Of a DNA stretch of 64,000 nucleotides, positions 1 to 9,062 are shown in pieces. Under the pieces are notes generated by a model, which was not told the DNA's origin, ran no database searches, and saw only the letters and a program-made list of their open reading frames with translations. Origin of the DNA: Parvimonas sp. oral taxon 393 str. F0440 (GTDB lineage Bacteria > Bacillota > Clostridia > Tissierellales > Peptoniphilaceae); NCBI GenBank assembly GCA_000223315.2, contig AFUS01000004.1, positions 186,001-250,000 of the forward strand. The letters run 5' to 3'. Made by a program: the position numbers and the translations under genes. How positions within the stretch are numbered: position 1 is the stretch's first letter; every line of letters starts with the position of its first letter.

Positions 1-629
1 ATTTTGAATTACTAAAAGAAGTTGCAGAAATTGTAGGTGTTAGTGTTTTTGATGTTAAATTAAAAAGGTTAGAAGATGTTGCTGAATTGTATGATGGAAC
101 TCATCAAACTCCAAAATATGTTAATACAGGAGTCCCGTTTGTAAGTGTTCAAGATATAAAAAATATATATGGAACTAATAAATATATAACAGCAGAAGAA
201 TATAATAAATTTAAGGTTAAGCCTAGAAAAAATGATGTTTTTATGACTAGGATAGGAGATATTGGAACTTGTGCTATTGTTGAAAATGATGATAATTTAG
301 CATATTATGTAACATTAACATTGATTAGACCAAGTAATGATATTGTGTTGAGTAAATTTTTAAAATATTTAATTGAAAGTAGTCAAGGAAAAAAAGAATT
401 GAGTAAAAGAATTTTGCATAATGCAACTCCTATAAAAATAAATCTTGGAGAAATTGGAAAATTACAATTTCTTATTCCATCAATCAAGGTTCAAGAGCAT
501 ATTGTTTCTATTCTTGATAAATTTGATTCTATTGTAAATAATATTTCTAAAGGCTTGCCAAAGGAAATTGAATTAAGACAAAAGCAATATGAGTATTACA
601 GAGAAAAATTACTAAGTTTTAAAAGATAA
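1..629 (+). CDS. hsdS: Type I restriction enzyme specificity subunit HsdS, C-terminal part (5' end outside window)
   Basis: HsdS is the DNA-recognition subunit of type I restriction-modification enzymes. It binds HsdM and HsdR and reads the two halves of the target through two target-recognition domains. The frame is open from the first bases of the window, so only the C-terminal half is present. Seen here is one recognition domain starting LEDVAELYDGTHQTP and followed by the conserved PFVSVQDI segment, the LQFLIPS step and a C-terminal helical spacer (VQEHIVSILDKFD to KQYEYYREKLLSF) typical of the conserved HsdS repeat. The stop lies 16 bases before the next gene. hsdM is not in the window and presumably lies upstream. 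The family call is firm; the target sequence cannot be read from this. Confidence 0.9.
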   Translation, partial: FELLKEVAEIVGVSVFDVKLKRLEDVAELYDGTHQTPKYVNTGVPFVSVQDIKNIYGTNKYITAEEYNKFKVKPRKNDVFMTRIGDIGTCAIVENDDNLAYYVTLTLIRPSNDIVLSKFLKYLIESSQGKKELSKRILHNATPIKINLGEIGKLQFLIPSIKVQEHIVSILDKFDSIVNNISKGLPKEIELRQKQYEYYREKLLSFKR

Positions 630-645
630 TTTAAAGTGAGGATAT

Positions 646-1467
646 ATGAATAATATTAAAAACAGGTTAAAGGGTGCTCTATATGGTTTTGCAATTGGTG
701 ATGCAATGGGAGCGACTACTGAATTTATGAGTGATACTGAAATAAAAAGTGAGTACGGAAAGCTAACTGATATAGTAGGTGGAGGTTGGCTCGACTTAAT
801 GGCTGGAGAGGTTACAGATGATACACAGATGTCGATTTGTGTTATGGAAGTTCTTATGAAAAATGATTTTAAGAATTTTAAGAAAGATGTAGCTGATAGT
901 TTTGTGGCTTGGTATGATACAAATCCTAAAGACATTGGAAATCAATGTAGGAAAGCAATAGGTTTTTATAAGGAGTCCGGAAATTATATTGCAGAGGATA
1001 ATACTGCTTTGGGAAATGGAAGTCTTATGAGAGCCCTACCTTGCTCACTATTAAATTCAGAAAAATCTGTTGAACTTAATTTTATTCAAGGGGATATTAC
1101 TCATAATAATGATATTTGTAGAAATATTTTAAAGGAATATACAGAAATTATAAAAGCTCATATTTTAGGGAAGAGAATAAGTCTAAAAAAGAGAGTTCTT
1201 TTAGAGCCCAGTGGATATGTTGTCAATACTTTCAATAATGCTATTTATTGGAGTGAAAAGAAATATTTTGAAGATTGTATCATTGGTGCTGTAAATCACG
1301 GCGGAGATGCAGATACAATTGCAGGGATTGCAGGAAGTATTGCAGGATCAAAATTTGGATATGAAAGTATTCCTAAAAGATGGATTGAAAAATTGGATAA
1401 AGAAGTAGTGAAGAAATTGGAAGAATTTTTAGAATTTGTTTCTAAAACTTATGGAGGGAGTATTTAG
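646..1467 (+). CDS. ADP-ribosylglycohydrolase (DraG/ARH family) inside the type I R-M operon
   Basis: This 273-residue protein belongs to the DraG/ARH family, which removes ADP-ribose from modified proteins or other acceptors using a binuclear Mg/Mn site. Visible family motifs are GDAMG (residues 18-22), TDDTQ (57-61), GNGSLMR near the middle and HGGDADT (218-224); these supply the metal ligands and the catalytic acids. No signal peptide or membrane segment is seen, so it is cytosolic. It lies 16 bases after hsdS, and its TAG stop is followed immediately by the hsdR ATG, so it is translated as part of the hsd operon. The fold is clear, but the substrate is unknown. A role connected with defence (for example reversing ADP-ribosylation by a phage or toxin) is inference from position only. 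Confidence 0.88.
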   Translation: MNNIKNRLKGALYGFAIGDAMGATTEFMSDTEIKSEYGKLTDIVGGGWLDLMAGEVTDDTQMSICVMEVLMKNDFKNFKKDVADSFVAWYDTNPKDIGNQCRKAIGFYKESGNYIAEDNTALGNGSLMRALPCSLLNSEKSVELNFIQGDITHNNDICRNILKEYTEIIKAHILGKRISLKKRVLLEPSGYVVNTFNNAIYWSEKKYFEDCIIGAVNHGGDADTIAGIAGSIAGSKFGYESIPKRWIEKLDKEVVKKLEEFLEFVSKTYGGSI

Positions 1468-4400
1468 ATGTCAGAGGAAATGAGTAAATACAGTGTGTCA
1501 ACTATTGCTGAGATGACAGGAGGAATTATCTTAGCACATTATGACAAAAATAATAGGGTTGGCGGAGGCTCATATCAAAGTGAAGCTGAACTTGAAAGAG
1601 AGTTGATAGCTAATTTAGTTTCTCAAGGATATGAAAGAGTAAAATTTACAACAAGTGAAGAACTGTATGGTAATTTAAAAGTTCAAATTGAAAGATTAAA
1701 TAATGTATCTTTTTCAAAATCTGAATGGGAAAGATTTTTAACTGAGTATTTAGATTGCCCAAAGGATGGAATGATTGAAAAGACAAGAAAAATACAAGAG
1801 GACTATATTTACGATTTTACTTTTGATGATGGACATTTAAAAAATATAAAGATTATTGACAAAAATAATATTCACAATAATTTTTTACAAGTTGTAAATC
1901 AAGTTACTTCCGGAGAAAAAAATCAAAATCGTTATGATGTAACTATTTTAGTAAATGGCTTGCCTTTAGTTCATATAGAGTTAAAGAAAAGAGGAGTAAA
2001 TTTACATGAGGCATTTAATCAAATTCACAGATATAGTAAAGAGAGTTTTAATTTAGATCATTCTCTTTATAAATTTGTGCAAATTTTTGTAATCTCCAAC
2101 GGAACTTATACGAGATATTTTGCAAATACAACTGCAAAAAATAAAAATAATTATGAATTTACTTGTGAATGGGCAGATGCTAAAAATAAGGTTATTCGTG
2201 ATTTAGAAGATTTTACTAAAACATTTTTTGAAAAAAGAGTTATTCTTGAAGTGCTTACAAAATATTGTGTTTTTGATGCGAGTAACACTTTGCTTATTAT
2301 GAGACCTTATCAGATAGCAGCTACCGAAAGAATTTTATGGAAAATAAAGTCAAGCTATGAGAGTAAAAAAGCAGGAACTGCAGAAGCTGGTGGTTTTATT
2401 TGGCATACTACAGGTTCCGGTAAAACTCTAACTTCTTTTAAGACTGCAAGACTTGCGACTAATCTTGATTTTATTGATAAAGTATTTTTTGTAGTTGATA
2501 GAAAAGATTTGGACTATCAAACTATGAAAGAATATAAAAGATTTCAAGAAGATAGTGTAAATGGAAGCAAGGACACTAAGGAACTTAAAAAATCCATTGA
2601 AAAGGATGACAATAGAATTGTAGTTACTACAATTCAAAAGTTAAATGAATTTGTAAAGAAAAATCCTAATCATCCAATTTATGATAAACAATGTGTTCTT
2701 ATCTTTGATGAATGTCATCGTTCACAGTTTGGAGATGCGCAAAAAAATATCAGAAAATCATTTAAAAAATATTATCAATTCGGATTTACTGGAACACCTA
2801 TTTTTGCTGAAAATTCTCTTAAAGGAGATACAACTTCAGGAACATTTGGTGCTCAACTTCATTGTTATGTAATTACAGATGCGATTAGAGATGGAAAAGT
2901 TTTAAAATTTAAAGTAGATTATAATAATATTACTCCTAAATTCAAGGAAATTGAAATGGAAACGGATGAGGAAAAACTAAAGAAATTAGAGAAAAAAATG
3001 TTAATGCATCCTGACCGTATAACTGAAATTACTAAATATATTTTAAAAGTTTTTGATACTAAGACACATAGAAATGAGTTTTATGATTTAAAACATAGAA
3101 GATTAAATGGATTCAATGCGATGTTTGCTGTTCAGAGTGTAGAGGCTGCAAAATTGTATTATGAAGAATTTCAAAAACAACAAGAGTCTTTGCCGGAAGA
3201 AAAGAGATTAAAAGTTGCTACAATCTATAGTTTTTCTGCCAATGAAGAACCATCTGCAATCGGTGAAATAGAGGATGAAAATTTTGAACCGTCGGCTATG
3301 GATTCTACAGCTAAAGAGTTCTTGAATAAGGCAATAAATGACTATAATAAACTTTTTAAAACCAATTTTTCAACTGAAGGAAAGGAATTCCAAAATTATT
3401 ATTCTGATTTATCTAACAGAGTTAAAATTAAGGAAGTTGATTTGCTTATTGTAGTTGGAATGTTTTTAACAGGTTTTGATGCACCTACATTAAATACTTT
3501 ATTTGTAGATAAAAATTTAAGATATCATGGACTTATTCAAGCATTTTCAAGAACTAATCGTATCTTAAATAAAGTAAAAACTTTTGGAAATATAGTATGT
3601 TTTAGAAATTTGGAAAGAGCTACAGAAGATGCGATTAAAACTTTTGGAGATGAAAATAGTGTCAATGTAATTTTAGAAAAGAGTTATGATGAATACATCA
3701 ACGGCTTTACAGATGAAGAAACAGGAAAGAAATTTAAAGGTTATAAGGATATATGTGAAGAAATAATTGCTAAATTTCCTGACCCAACTGAAATTGTACT
3801 TGAAGCTGATAAAAAAGAATTTGTACAGCTTTTTGGAGAGTTGTTAAAGGCTGAGAATATTCTTAGAAATTTTGATGAGTTTGAAAGTTTTGAAAAAATT
3901 ATTTCTGAAAGACTAATGCAAGATATGAAAAGTGTATATGTCGATATCAGAGAGAGTATTTTGAACGAAAGAAGAAGCAAAGAAGCTGAAGAAGCACAAA
4001 TTGACTTTTCAGATGTTGAATTTCAAATTGATTTGCTAAAGACTGACGAAATTAATCTAGATTATATTTTAGCTTTGATTCTTGAAAAGGCAAGAGAAAA
4101 TGACGATATCGAAAGTTTAAAAGCAGAAGTTCGTAGAGTAATCAGATCAAGTCTTGGAACAAGAGCAAAAGAAGATTTAGTTATGGAATTCATTAGCAAA
4201 ACAAGATTATCAGAGTTGAAAAATACTGACGATATTATTGAAACTTTTTATGATTTTGCAAAAAGGAAAAGGAAGTTAAAATTAATCAACTAATTGCTGA
4301 AGAAAATCTAAATGAAAAAGCCAACAGATTTATAGAAAATCCATATCTAAAGGATATGTTGAATATGCTGGAGATGAATTAGACGGTATAATTCCACCAC

Positions 4401-4489
4401 TATCCAGAAGAGGTGGAGTAAGAGAAAAGAAAAAAGAAATAGTCTTAGAAAAAATAAGAAAAGTTGTCGAAGTTTTTGTTGGAATTTAA
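1468..4489 (+). CDS. hsdR: Type I restriction enzyme motor/nuclease subunit HsdR (two apparent frameshifts near 3' end)
   Basis: HsdR is the ATP-driven translocase and endonuclease of the type I system. The first 941 codons are open. They contain a PD-(D/E)xK nuclease core (D157, then E171-L-K173 in VHIELKK), a Walker A motif TTGSGKT (around 314-320), a DECH box (414-417) and the motif III segment FGFTGTP. The frame then breaks twice: near the A5 run at 4260-4264 and near the A4 run at 4336-4339. Adding one A at each restores the usual C-terminus ([42 protein letters not shown]) ending at TAA 4487-4489. The start ATG directly abuts the previous stop with GGAGGG upstream. The breaks may be sequencing errors or a real inactivation. 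Confidence 0.9.
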
Positions 4490-4518
4490 TCCAAAACTTT
4501 ATCTTACAGGAGGAGAAA

Positions 4519-5170
4519 ATGTACAATAATAGTGCTAATAGTAAAAATTATTATGGTGTTCTGCAAGAATTAACTGAAAACTGTGTTAATTTTATTTTTA
4601 ATAGTATGCATTTTGATTCAAAGAGAAATAATTTAAAGGACATTAAAGCTGTAGATTTAATAGTAAATGGTAAGAAAGTTGATGTTCAATTTAGTCAAAA
4701 TTTTGGCAATTATGGAGATATAAGGATTGATGTAATTTCTGCTGGACATTATGGTGATAATTGGGAGTTAAATCAAAATGATTTTTTATCTAGGCTTGAG
4801 TTTATCCATAAAATTAGAATTTCTAAAGTAGGGAAGTATTTTTTGATGGATATGCAGATTATGTTGTTTATCTAATTTACAATGGTAAAATAATATGCAC
4901 AAGTGAAGGAAAATTACCAAAACCAGACGGTTTGCTTCTGTTGAGTGTAAATGAAGTAGTAGATTATATAAACCACAATATAGATAGATTTGTAGGGAAA
5001 GTTAAGATTAATGATAAAAAAATAATGGAATAAGTGAATCACATTTATCTGCATTTTTGCCACTAAGTCTAGAAGAAATAAGGTCTAATTTTAATGATTT
5101 TTCTTATAATGAGTTTGAGAATAGTTGGATTCGTTGCATTGACGGCAGGAATCTTAATGAGCTTTTATAA
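4519..5170 (+). pseudogene. Broken gene of unknown function, possibly a restriction endonuclease
   Basis: A gene starting at ATG 4519 (SD AGGAGG just upstream) runs 118 codons and then needs two +1 repairs to continue: one T in the T6 run at 4839-4844 and one A in the A7 run at 5016-5022. The repaired product is about 217 residues and ends at TAA 5168-5170 (last residues DGRNLNELL). I do not recognise the family. The stretch AVDLIVNGKKVDVQFSQN followed by DIRIDVIS resembles the acidic beta-strand core of PD-(D/E)xK nucleases, but no firm ExK is visible. It sits between hsdR and a DNA methyltransferase with its own promoter, so the partner endonuclease of that methyltransferase is a reasonable guess. 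Both breaks are in homopolymers, so the gene may be intact in the organism. Confidence 0.5.
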
Positions 5171-5183
5171 TAATAATTATATA

Positions 5184-5210
5184 AAGGAGTTCAGTATGAA
5201 CTCTTTTTTT
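5184..5210 (+). terminator. Intrinsic terminator after the broken gene
   Basis: A 7-bp stem (GAGTTCA, loop GTA, TGAACTC) is followed by seven T. It separates the hsd-side genes from the methyltransferase. Confidence 0.75.
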
Positions 5211-5310
5211 AGTGAAATAACAATTGACTATACGATGCAAAGTTATTATATTTCGGTAAAAATTTTTAATTTTTCTCTGTATGATTTTTTATTTACTTTG
5301 TAAAAAATTA

Positions 5311-5339
5311 TTGAAATGAGATATAAAAGATGATATAAT
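5311..5339 (+). promoter_or_regulatory. Sigma-A promoter of the fused methyltransferase gene
   Basis: The -35 TTGAAA (5311-5316) and -10 TATAAT (5334-5339) are separated by 17 bases. The predicted transcription start (about 5346) falls in the inverted repeat at 5343-5369. Confidence 0.75.
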
Positions 5340-5342
5340 TCA

Positions 5343-5369
5343 TTGAGGGAAAAAAATTTATTCCCTCAA
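5343..5369. repeat. Inverted repeat at the methyltransferase transcription start
   Basis: TTGAGGGAA (5343-5351) and TTCCCTCAA (5361-5369) form a perfect 9-bp inverted repeat with a 9-base AT spacer. It lies between the -10 box and the ATG at 5394. It could be an operator (methyltransferase or control-protein binding) or a 5'-UTR hairpin; nothing distinguishes these by eye. Confidence 0.6.
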
Positions 5370-5393
5370 ATTGTTTTAGAGAGTGTGATTTAT

Positions 5394-7193
5394 ATGAAGG
5401 ATATAAGGTATAGAATTTTAGATTTATTCTCGGGAGCGGGGGGACTTTCTTGTGGTTTAAATCAAGTTCAAGGTTTTGCTACTGTGGTAGCAAATGATAT
5501 TAACAAGTTTGCATTGGATACTTTTAAGCATAATAATATTAATGCTGAATGTATTTTAGGAGATATAACTAGTGAAAAAGTAAAGAGCAAAATTGAGAAA
5601 AAATGTATTGAACTTAAAGTTAATATGATAGTTGGGGAACCGCCTTGTAAAAGTTTTGCTAGTACCGGGAAAGGCTTGGCACTTTCCGATAATAAAAATG
5701 CTTTGCTTTTAGATTTTATTTATATGGTGAGAAGATTGAATCCGGAGATATTTCTAATAGAGAATGTAAAGAATATAATTTCTGCTACAAATGGCTTTTT
5801 TATTGATGAAATAGTGAAAACTTTTCAACTAATGGGATACAATGTAGAATATTGCATTTTAGATGCTTCTGATTTTGGTGTCCCACAAAATAGGGAAAGA
5901 GCGGTAATTATAGGTTGTAAAGATTTTTCTTTTGATTTTGAAAATCTTATTAGAGAAGAATATAAAAAAATATCTGTAAGGGAAGCTATTTCTGATTTAG
6001 CTTTTCTTGAATCCGGTGAAGGTAATAATTTAGCTGTTTATAAAAATTTTGCAGAATCAGATTATCAAAAAACATTAAGAAATCCGGAAGGTATTTTATA
6101 TAATCATATTGCTACAAATCATTCTAAAAATTCTTTGAAAAAATTGTCTATGATTCCACCGGAAGGGGACAAAAGCAGTTTGCCCATAGAACTACATGGA
6201 AATCAAAAATTCAAGACAACATGGTCAAGATTAGAATGGGATAAGCCAAGTCCTGCTATTGATACAAGATTTGATACACCATCAAATGGAAAAAATTCAC
6301 ATCCTTATCTAAATAGGGCGATTACTCCAAGAGAAGCCGCAAGATTGCAAAGTTTTCCGGATTCTTATTATTTTTGTGGCAGTAAAACTGAAGTTTGTAA
6401 ACAAATCGGGAATGCAGTACCTCCGTTTTTTGCGAAGGCTATTGGAAAATCAATAATACGACAAGTTAATTTTTTTGATAAAAAGATTGAAACGGATAGA
6501 TATACAATTTTTAATGGGAATGCAGATTATGTTTATAATTATTTAGTTCAAAATAATATTAAGGTTGACCATATTATAACTGATCCTCCTTATTCCATTT
6601 CTAAGGAAAATAACTTTTCAACAATGAAGACTTCTAAGCGAAAAGGTATTGACTTTGGTATATGGGATAAGAATTTTGATTTAACAAGTTGGATTTCTAA
6701 ATATTCTAAATTGGTAAAGGATAATGGTTCGATTATTATATTTTGTTCTTATAGATATATTAGTTTTATAATTGAAGCTTTAGAACAAAACGGTTTTGAT
6801 GTTAAAGATTTTATAGAGTGGAAAAAATCAAATCCTATGCCAAGAAATATAAATCGAAGATATGTTCAAGATACAGAGTTTGCGATTTGGGCAGTAAAGA
6901 AAAAAGCAAAATGGATTTTTAACAAGCCAAAAGATGTTCCTTATTTAAGATCTAGCTTTATGACTTCGACAGTTAGTGGTACTGAAAGAACTCCACATCC
7001 TACTCAAAAGAGCTTAGAGTTAATGAGAAAATTGATTAGAATTCATACTAATGAAGATGATGTGATTTTGGATATGTTCTGTGGAAGCGGAACAACAGGA
7101 GTTGCTGCTTTGATGGAAAATAGAAAATTTATAGGAATTGAAATTTCTGAGGAATATTTCAATATTGCAAAAAATAGAATTGATTTAGTGTAG
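5394..7193 (+). CDS. Fused DNA methyltransferase: C5-cytosine domain plus beta-class amino (N6-A/N4-C) domain
   Basis: One 599-residue polypeptide carries two complete DNA methyltransferases. Residues 1 to about 365 are a C5-cytosine enzyme: motif I LDLFSGAGG (9-17), motif IV with the catalytic Cys (GEPPCKSF, C85), ENV, QNRERAVIIG, and motifs IX-X (REAARLQSFPDSY, QIGNAVPPFFAKAIG). Residues from about 380 to the end are a beta-class amino methyltransferase: DPPY (397-400) comes first, then HPTQK and the SAM-binding FCGSGTTG (about 562). I start it at ATG 5394 (MKDIRYRILDLF) because the upstream in-frame TTG at 5343 lies at the predicted transcription start. DPPY favours N6-adenine in the second domain, but N4-cytosine cannot be excluded. 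It probably belongs to a type II-like system whose nuclease may be the broken gene upstream. Confidence 0.9.
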   Translation: MKDIRYRILDLFSGAGGLSCGLNQVQGFATVVANDINKFALDTFKHNNINAECILGDITSEKVKSKIEKKCIELKVNMIVGEPPCKSFASTGKGLALSDNKNALLLDFIYMVRRLNPEIFLIENVKNIISATNGFFIDEIVKTFQLMGYNVEYCILDASDFGVPQNRERAVIIGCKDFSFDFENLIREEYKKISVREAISDLAFLESGEGNNLAVYKNFAESDYQKTLRNPEGILYNHIATNHSKNSLKKLSMIPPEGDKSSLPIELHGNQKFKTTWSRLEWDKPSPAIDTRFDTPSNGKNSHPYLNRAITPREAARLQSFPDSYYFCGSKTEVCKQIGNAVPPFFAKAIGKSIIRQVNFFDKKIETDRYTIFNGNADYVYNYLVQNNIKVDHIITDPPYSISKENNFSTMKTSKRKGIDFGIWDKNFDLTSWISKYSKLVKDNGSIIIFCSYRYISFIIEALEQNGFDVKDFIEWKKSNPMPRNINRRYVQDTEFAIWAVKKKAKWIFNKPKDVPYLRSSFMTSTVSGTERTPHPTQKSLELMRKLIRIHTNEDDVILDMFCGSGTTGVAALMENRKFIGIEISEEYFNIAKNRIDLV

Positions 7194-7227
7194 AATTTTA
7201 GTTTGCTGTTAATTTTTTATTAACCAC

Positions 7228-7258
7228 TTGACATGTCCCCTGGGGACAGTGATATCCT
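7228..7258 (+). promoter_or_regulatory. MerR-type promoter with palindromic operator
   Basis: The -35 TTGACA (7228-7233) and -10 TATCCT (7253-7258) are separated by 19 bases, the over-long spacing typical of MerR-activated promoters. The spacer contains the perfect palindrome TGTCCCCTGGGGACA (7234-7248). The adjacent gene encodes a MerR-type protein, so autoregulation is likely. Confidence 0.85.
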
Positions 7259-7280
7259 TTAATTAAAGGAGGTAGAAATT

Positions 7281-8129
7281 ATGTTAAGAAATGAAGTTCA
7301 AAAGAAAACCGGTTTAATTAGAAAAGCAATTGAATATTATGAGGAAAAAGGGCTTATCAATCCTAAAAAAGTAGTGAATGGTTATAGGGATTATAGTGAT
7401 GAAGATTTAGATGTTTTAATAAAAATATCATTATTTAGAAAAATAGGTATGAGTATTTTAGAGATAGAAAGTTGCTTGTCTTCTGATGGAGATATATTGT
7501 ATTCAGTTTTAAGAAGAATACAACATCAGTTAGATATTGATGAGAGAAAGAAAGAAGTTCTTGAACTTATCATAAAAGGAGAAAATCAAGAAGTTATTAA
7601 CAGAAAATTAGAATTGATTGAGTCTGAAGAGTCTATTTATGAGAGGTTAGAAAGAATATTCCCCGGATATTTTGGACAAATGATTTTTTCAGCTTATCAA
7701 CCTTTTTTAAATGAACCTTTAGAAAAAGATGAGGAAGAGTATTTTAAAAAATATGTTGAATATCTAGATAAACTTCCTAATTTTGAATTAACTAAAGATG
7801 AGCAGAGTTATATTGAGAAGATAAGTTCTGCATTTGATATTCAGAGCTTAAAAGAAGTCAATAAATCTAAAATTGAAGCAATTGAAAATGCAGAAGAGTG
7901 GCTTAAAAATAACAAAGATGCTATTTCACAATATGAATTTTATAAGAATAGTGAAGAATATAAAAATAGTATGATGAAACAGATTCAAGATAAGTTCAAA
8001 GAATATATGAAAGATAATAAGTATTATGAGATAGCAATTCCACTAATTAGAAAATTTAGTAAGAGTTATAATGACTATTACGAAAAGTTGTTAAAGGCAA
8101 ATGAGCAATTTCTTAATCTTAAAGGGTAG
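7281..8129 (+). CDS. MerR-family transcriptional regulator with a large C-terminal effector domain
   Basis: The N-terminal 70 residues form a MerR winged helix: VQKKTGLIRKAIEYYEEKGL, then NGYRDYSDEDLDVLIKISLF and RKIGMSILEIESCL. A dimerising coiled coil follows (about 75-115), then a roughly 160-residue Glu/Lys/Tyr-rich C-terminal domain of a type seen in Firmicute MerR proteins without assigned ligand. No Cys cluster typical of metal sensors is seen, so a drug-like or other small ligand is more likely. ATG 7281 has AAAGGAGG nine bases upstream. The gene is monocistronic, with its own operator promoter before it and a terminator after it, so besides itself its targets may lie elsewhere. Confidence 0.85.
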   Translation: MLRNEVQKKTGLIRKAIEYYEEKGLINPKKVVNGYRDYSDEDLDVLIKISLFRKIGMSILEIESCLSSDGDILYSVLRRIQHQLDIDERKKEVLELIIKGENQEVINRKLELIESEESIYERLERIFPGYFGQMIFSAYQPFLNEPLEKDEEEYFKKYVEYLDKLPNFELTKDEQSYIEKISSAFDIQSLKEVNKSKIEAIENAEEWLKNNKDAISQYEFYKNSEEYKNSMMKQIQDKFKEYMKDNKYYEIAIPLIRKFSKSYNDYYEKLLKANEQFLNLKG

Positions 8130-8178
8130 TCCAAAAATATAAACTATATATACTTTAAAAATAAGTAAAAAAATATTT

Positions 8179-8210
8179 GAGAGAGTGAAAAATCACTCTC
8201 TTTTAAATTT
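8179..8210 (+). terminator. Terminator after the MerR gene
   Basis: The stem GAGAGTGA/TCACTCTC with an AAAA loop is followed by a T-rich tail. Confidence 0.8.
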
Positions 8211-8214
8211 TTTA

Positions 8215-8243
8215 TAGATTAGAACTGTAACAAGTGATATAAT
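8215..8243 (+). promoter_or_regulatory. Probable promoter of the alpha/beta hydrolase gene
   Basis: A perfect -10 TATAAT (8238-8243) is preceded at 17 bases by a poor -35 (TAGATT). Confidence 0.45.
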
Positions 8244-8293
8244 AGAGTTAAATTAAAAAGATTATTGATAATACGGAAATTAAGGAGCAAAAA

Positions 8294-9034
8294 ATGAATT
8301 TTGTTGATATTAATAAGGGTGGCAAAAAGGTAATATTACTTATTCATCCTATGTTATCTTCTGCTGAGGGAATGAAATTTTTAATTGCTGACAATATATT
8401 AGGGGATTATAGATATATAATTCCGGACTTATCAGCACATGGAAAGTCAAGAGAAGTATATAAGTCAGCGGAAATGGAAGCTAATAAAATAAAGAATTAT
8501 TTAATTGAAAACGGAATAGATAAGATAAATTTAGCTTTTGGAGCCTCTTTAGGTGGAGTAGTATTGTTAAATTTATTAAATAGCAAGGATATAATTGTAG
8601 ATAAATGTGTTTTTGAAGGAGCTAGTTTGTGGCAAAAAGCCTATTTTTTAGATTTTCTTTTTAAGAAAATTTTTTTGAGAAAACATAAGAAAGCTCTTAA
8701 AGATAAGAATTTTGCTGTAAAAAAAATGACTACTCTATATGGAGCGGAATTTGGTAAAATAATGGCAGAGTCTTTTATAAGGATGGATGATGAAAGTATT
8801 GTGAATATAATTCACGACTGTTCTTTTGTAAAAATTCCAGATTTATCTAAGGATGAGCAAGAAAAGCTGATTTTTTGTTATGGTTCTAAAGAGTTTGATT
8901 ATAAAGAAGCGAAGAAGGTGATACCCAAAAAACTACCTTATGTTAAATTAAAAGTATGGGAAGGTTATGGGCATTGTGATAAAATTACAGAAGATAATTT
9001 AGAATATTGTAAATTTTTAGAAAGTCAAATATAA
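8294..9034 (+). CDS. Alpha/beta-fold hydrolase
   Basis: A 246-residue cytosolic alpha/beta hydrolase. The order of elements fits the fold: strand VILLIHPMLSS with the oxyanion region, PDLSAHGKS, the nucleophile elbow GASLGG with S85, and the C-terminal GYGHCDKI with the candidate catalytic histidine H227. No signal peptide is present. ATG 8294 has AAGGAG upstream. The DUF6176 gene follows within 30 bases, so the two may share a transcript. The substrate cannot be told from sequence; esterase, lipase or peptidase activities are all possible in this superfamily. Confidence 0.82.
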   Translation: MNFVDINKGGKKVILLIHPMLSSAEGMKFLIADNILGDYRYIIPDLSAHGKSREVYKSAEMEANKIKNYLIENGIDKINLAFGASLGGVVLLNLLNSKDIIVDKCVFEGASLWQKAYFLDFLFKKIFLRKHKKALKDKNFAVKKMTTLYGAEFGKIMAESFIRMDDESIVNIIHDCSFVKIPDLSKDEQEKLIFCYGSKEFDYKEAKKVIPKKLPYVKLKVWEGYGHCDKITEDNLEYCKFLESQI

Positions 9035-9062
9035 AAAAAAGTACTATTTTTTGGGGGAAAGT

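Noticed and set aside
612-935. Minus-strand open frame of 107 codons over the ADP-ribosylglycohydrolase
   Set aside because: Shadow of a strongly conserved gene on the + strand; no SD and low-complexity hydrophobic translation. The same reasoning removes the other minus-strand frames in the window.
5094-5303. Short + strand frame of 69 codons before the methyltransferase
   Set aside because: It overlaps the repaired 3' end of the broken gene and runs through a terminator hairpin; no SD.
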